Positions 63,469 to 64,000 of a DNA stretch of 64,000 bases are shown here, one piece after another. The DNA is from an uncultured Bellilinea sp. GTDB taxonomy: Bacteria; Chloroflexota; Anaerolineae; Anaerolineales; Anaerolineaceae. The notes beneath the pieces were generated by a model that had not been told where the DNA came from, did not search any database, and saw only the letters and a program-made list of their open reading frames with translations. The stretch spans positions 62,001 through 126,000 of the forward strand of contig CALHYE010000002.1 of the NCBI GenBank assembly GCA_938040735.1, given 5' to 3'. The position numbers and the translations under genes were made by a program. Every line of letters starts with the position of its first letter. Position 1 is the first letter of the stretch.

Positions 63469-64000
63469 TTAAGGCGTTACGGTGGTTTCCGTCAACGTTG
63501 GTTCGGGTGTCATCGTTAACGTAGGCTCGGGAGTATCCGTTGCCGAAGGTAAAGACGTTGAAGTGGCGGTAAAAGTTCCGCTGGGGATGGGGGTATTGGA
63601 AGGGGTAGGAATGGGGGTTGTGGTTGTGGGTATTTGAGTGTTGGTAGCCGAGGGCAAAACCGGTTGAGTTGGTTCAGGTTTGTCCGGCACATCGGTAAAG
63701 GTGCTGGTGGCAACATTTGGAACATACAGGCGTTGGCCGGCTCGAATGAAGTCATTCCAAAGACAATTAGCCTGTCTCAGTTCCCAAACAGAAACCCTGT
63801 AAAGACCGCTTAAACGGGTCAGCGTATCTCCCGGCTTGACCGTGTAGCGAACCCAGCCGCGCGGTGGAACGCACCTGGTTGCAGTGGGAGAAACGGTTGA
63901 AGAATGGGTGGGAAGGAAGGTGGGGGTGGCGGTAAGGATGGGGGGTAAAAAGATTTGAGTTCCCGGAATGCTGATTGCGGATGATAAGCAATTGGCGGCG
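63469..64000 (-). CDS. LysM-domain protein, C-terminal part (runs off the window)
   Basis: A continuous minus-strand frame from the window edge to TAA 63469, longer than any single ORF-track line. It starts with the end of one LysM (AANCLSSAISIPGTQIFLPP), a TP-rich linker, then a full LysM (RYTVKPGDTLTRLSGLYRVS ... LRQANCLWNDFIRAGQRLYVP) and a long Thr/Pro/Ser tail (TSTSLPSATDTPEPTLTMTP). LysM binds N-acetylglucosamine in peptidoglycan, so this is an extracellular wall-binding protein. Each LysM contains a single Cys in a conserved AN-C spot. Upstream of, and co-transcribed with, the LCP gene. Confidence 0.86.
   Translation of the reverse strand, partial: AANCLSSAISIPGTQIFLPPILTATPTFLPTHSSTVSPTATRCVPPRGWVRYTVKPGDTLTRLSGLYRVSVWELRQANCLWNDFIRAGQRLYVPNVATSTFTDVPDKPEPTQPVLPSATNTQIPTTTTPIPTPSNTPIPSGTFTATSTSLPSATDTPEPTLTMTPEPTLTETTVTP

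Overview
The window looks like a chromosomal segment of an uncultured or little-studied Anaerolineae-type member of the Chloroflexota. This is inferred from gene content, not from a marker search. The clues are a very large MalT-like ATPase fused to TPR and BTAD domains, a DUF5317 membrane protein beside an NHLP/Os1348-like small protein, secreted or lipid-anchored proteins with Thr/Pro-rich linkers, a FHA/winged-helix regulator beside a Ser/Thr kinase, and sigma70-like promoters placed so close to start codons that several mRNAs should be leaderless. GC content is moderate. No prophage, IS element or CRISPR array was seen.

Layout. 1-9.4 kb: partial glycosyltransferase; a three-gene overlapping operon (winged-helix AAA ATPase, glycerophosphodiesterase, GH3 glycosidase); a Ser/Thr kinase divergent from a FHA/winged-helix regulator; a membrane protein; a GT4 glycosyltransferase. 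9.4-15.7 kb: tRNA-Thr(CGU), then a compact histidine operon hisGCBHAFIE (no hisD) preceded by a classical attenuator whose leader peptide has four His codons. 15.7-16.1 kb: a promoter, a multi-hairpin RNA and an intrinsic terminator, with no gene assigned. 16.1-24.3 kb: SET-domain methyltransferase, SAM hydrolase, M20 peptidase, VTT membrane protein, uridine kinase, phosphoesterase, an RSH (p)ppGpp enzyme with a degenerate synthetase half, a duplicated-domain lipoprotein, and an aldo/keto reductase. 24.5-30.2 kb: the most unusual locus, with a STAND/TPR/BTAD regulator, a 23-bp palindrome and direct repeats, a 41-aa secreted-peptide precursor missed by the ORF track, a DUF5317 membrane protein, an NHLP-like 95-aa protein and a GAF-like/HD-GYP phosphodiesterase. 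30.3-36.4 kb: branched-chain amino-acid ABC transporter operon (livK-H-M-G-F) with a structured leader.

36.4-49.8 kb: RNase P RNA, tpiA with a HETSH membrane protein, moaA, upp divergent from ruvB-queA, cyclophilin, UDG, a methyltransferase, two alpha/beta hydrolases, a peroxiredoxin with an in-frame UGA at the peroxidatic position (probable selenocysteine), an SDR, a third hydrolase and enolase. 49.8-64 kb: pyrG with a leader terminator, an S1-domain protein, an LPG-synthase-like membrane protein, a C-terminal processing protease, HAD phosphatase divergent from mutL, a sirtuin, a receiver/ParA fusion, tilS, a catalytically dead tyrosine-recombinase homologue, and a LysM-LCP cell-envelope pair running off the edge.

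Most of the window is housekeeping metabolism. The points of interest are RNA-level control (his, liv, pyrG and the 15.75-kb RNA), the UGA-containing peroxiredoxin, and the 24.5-30.2 kb peptide/regulator locus. Start codons were often moved from the ORF-track value to the ATG/GTG/TTG with the best ribosome-binding site; each case is stated.
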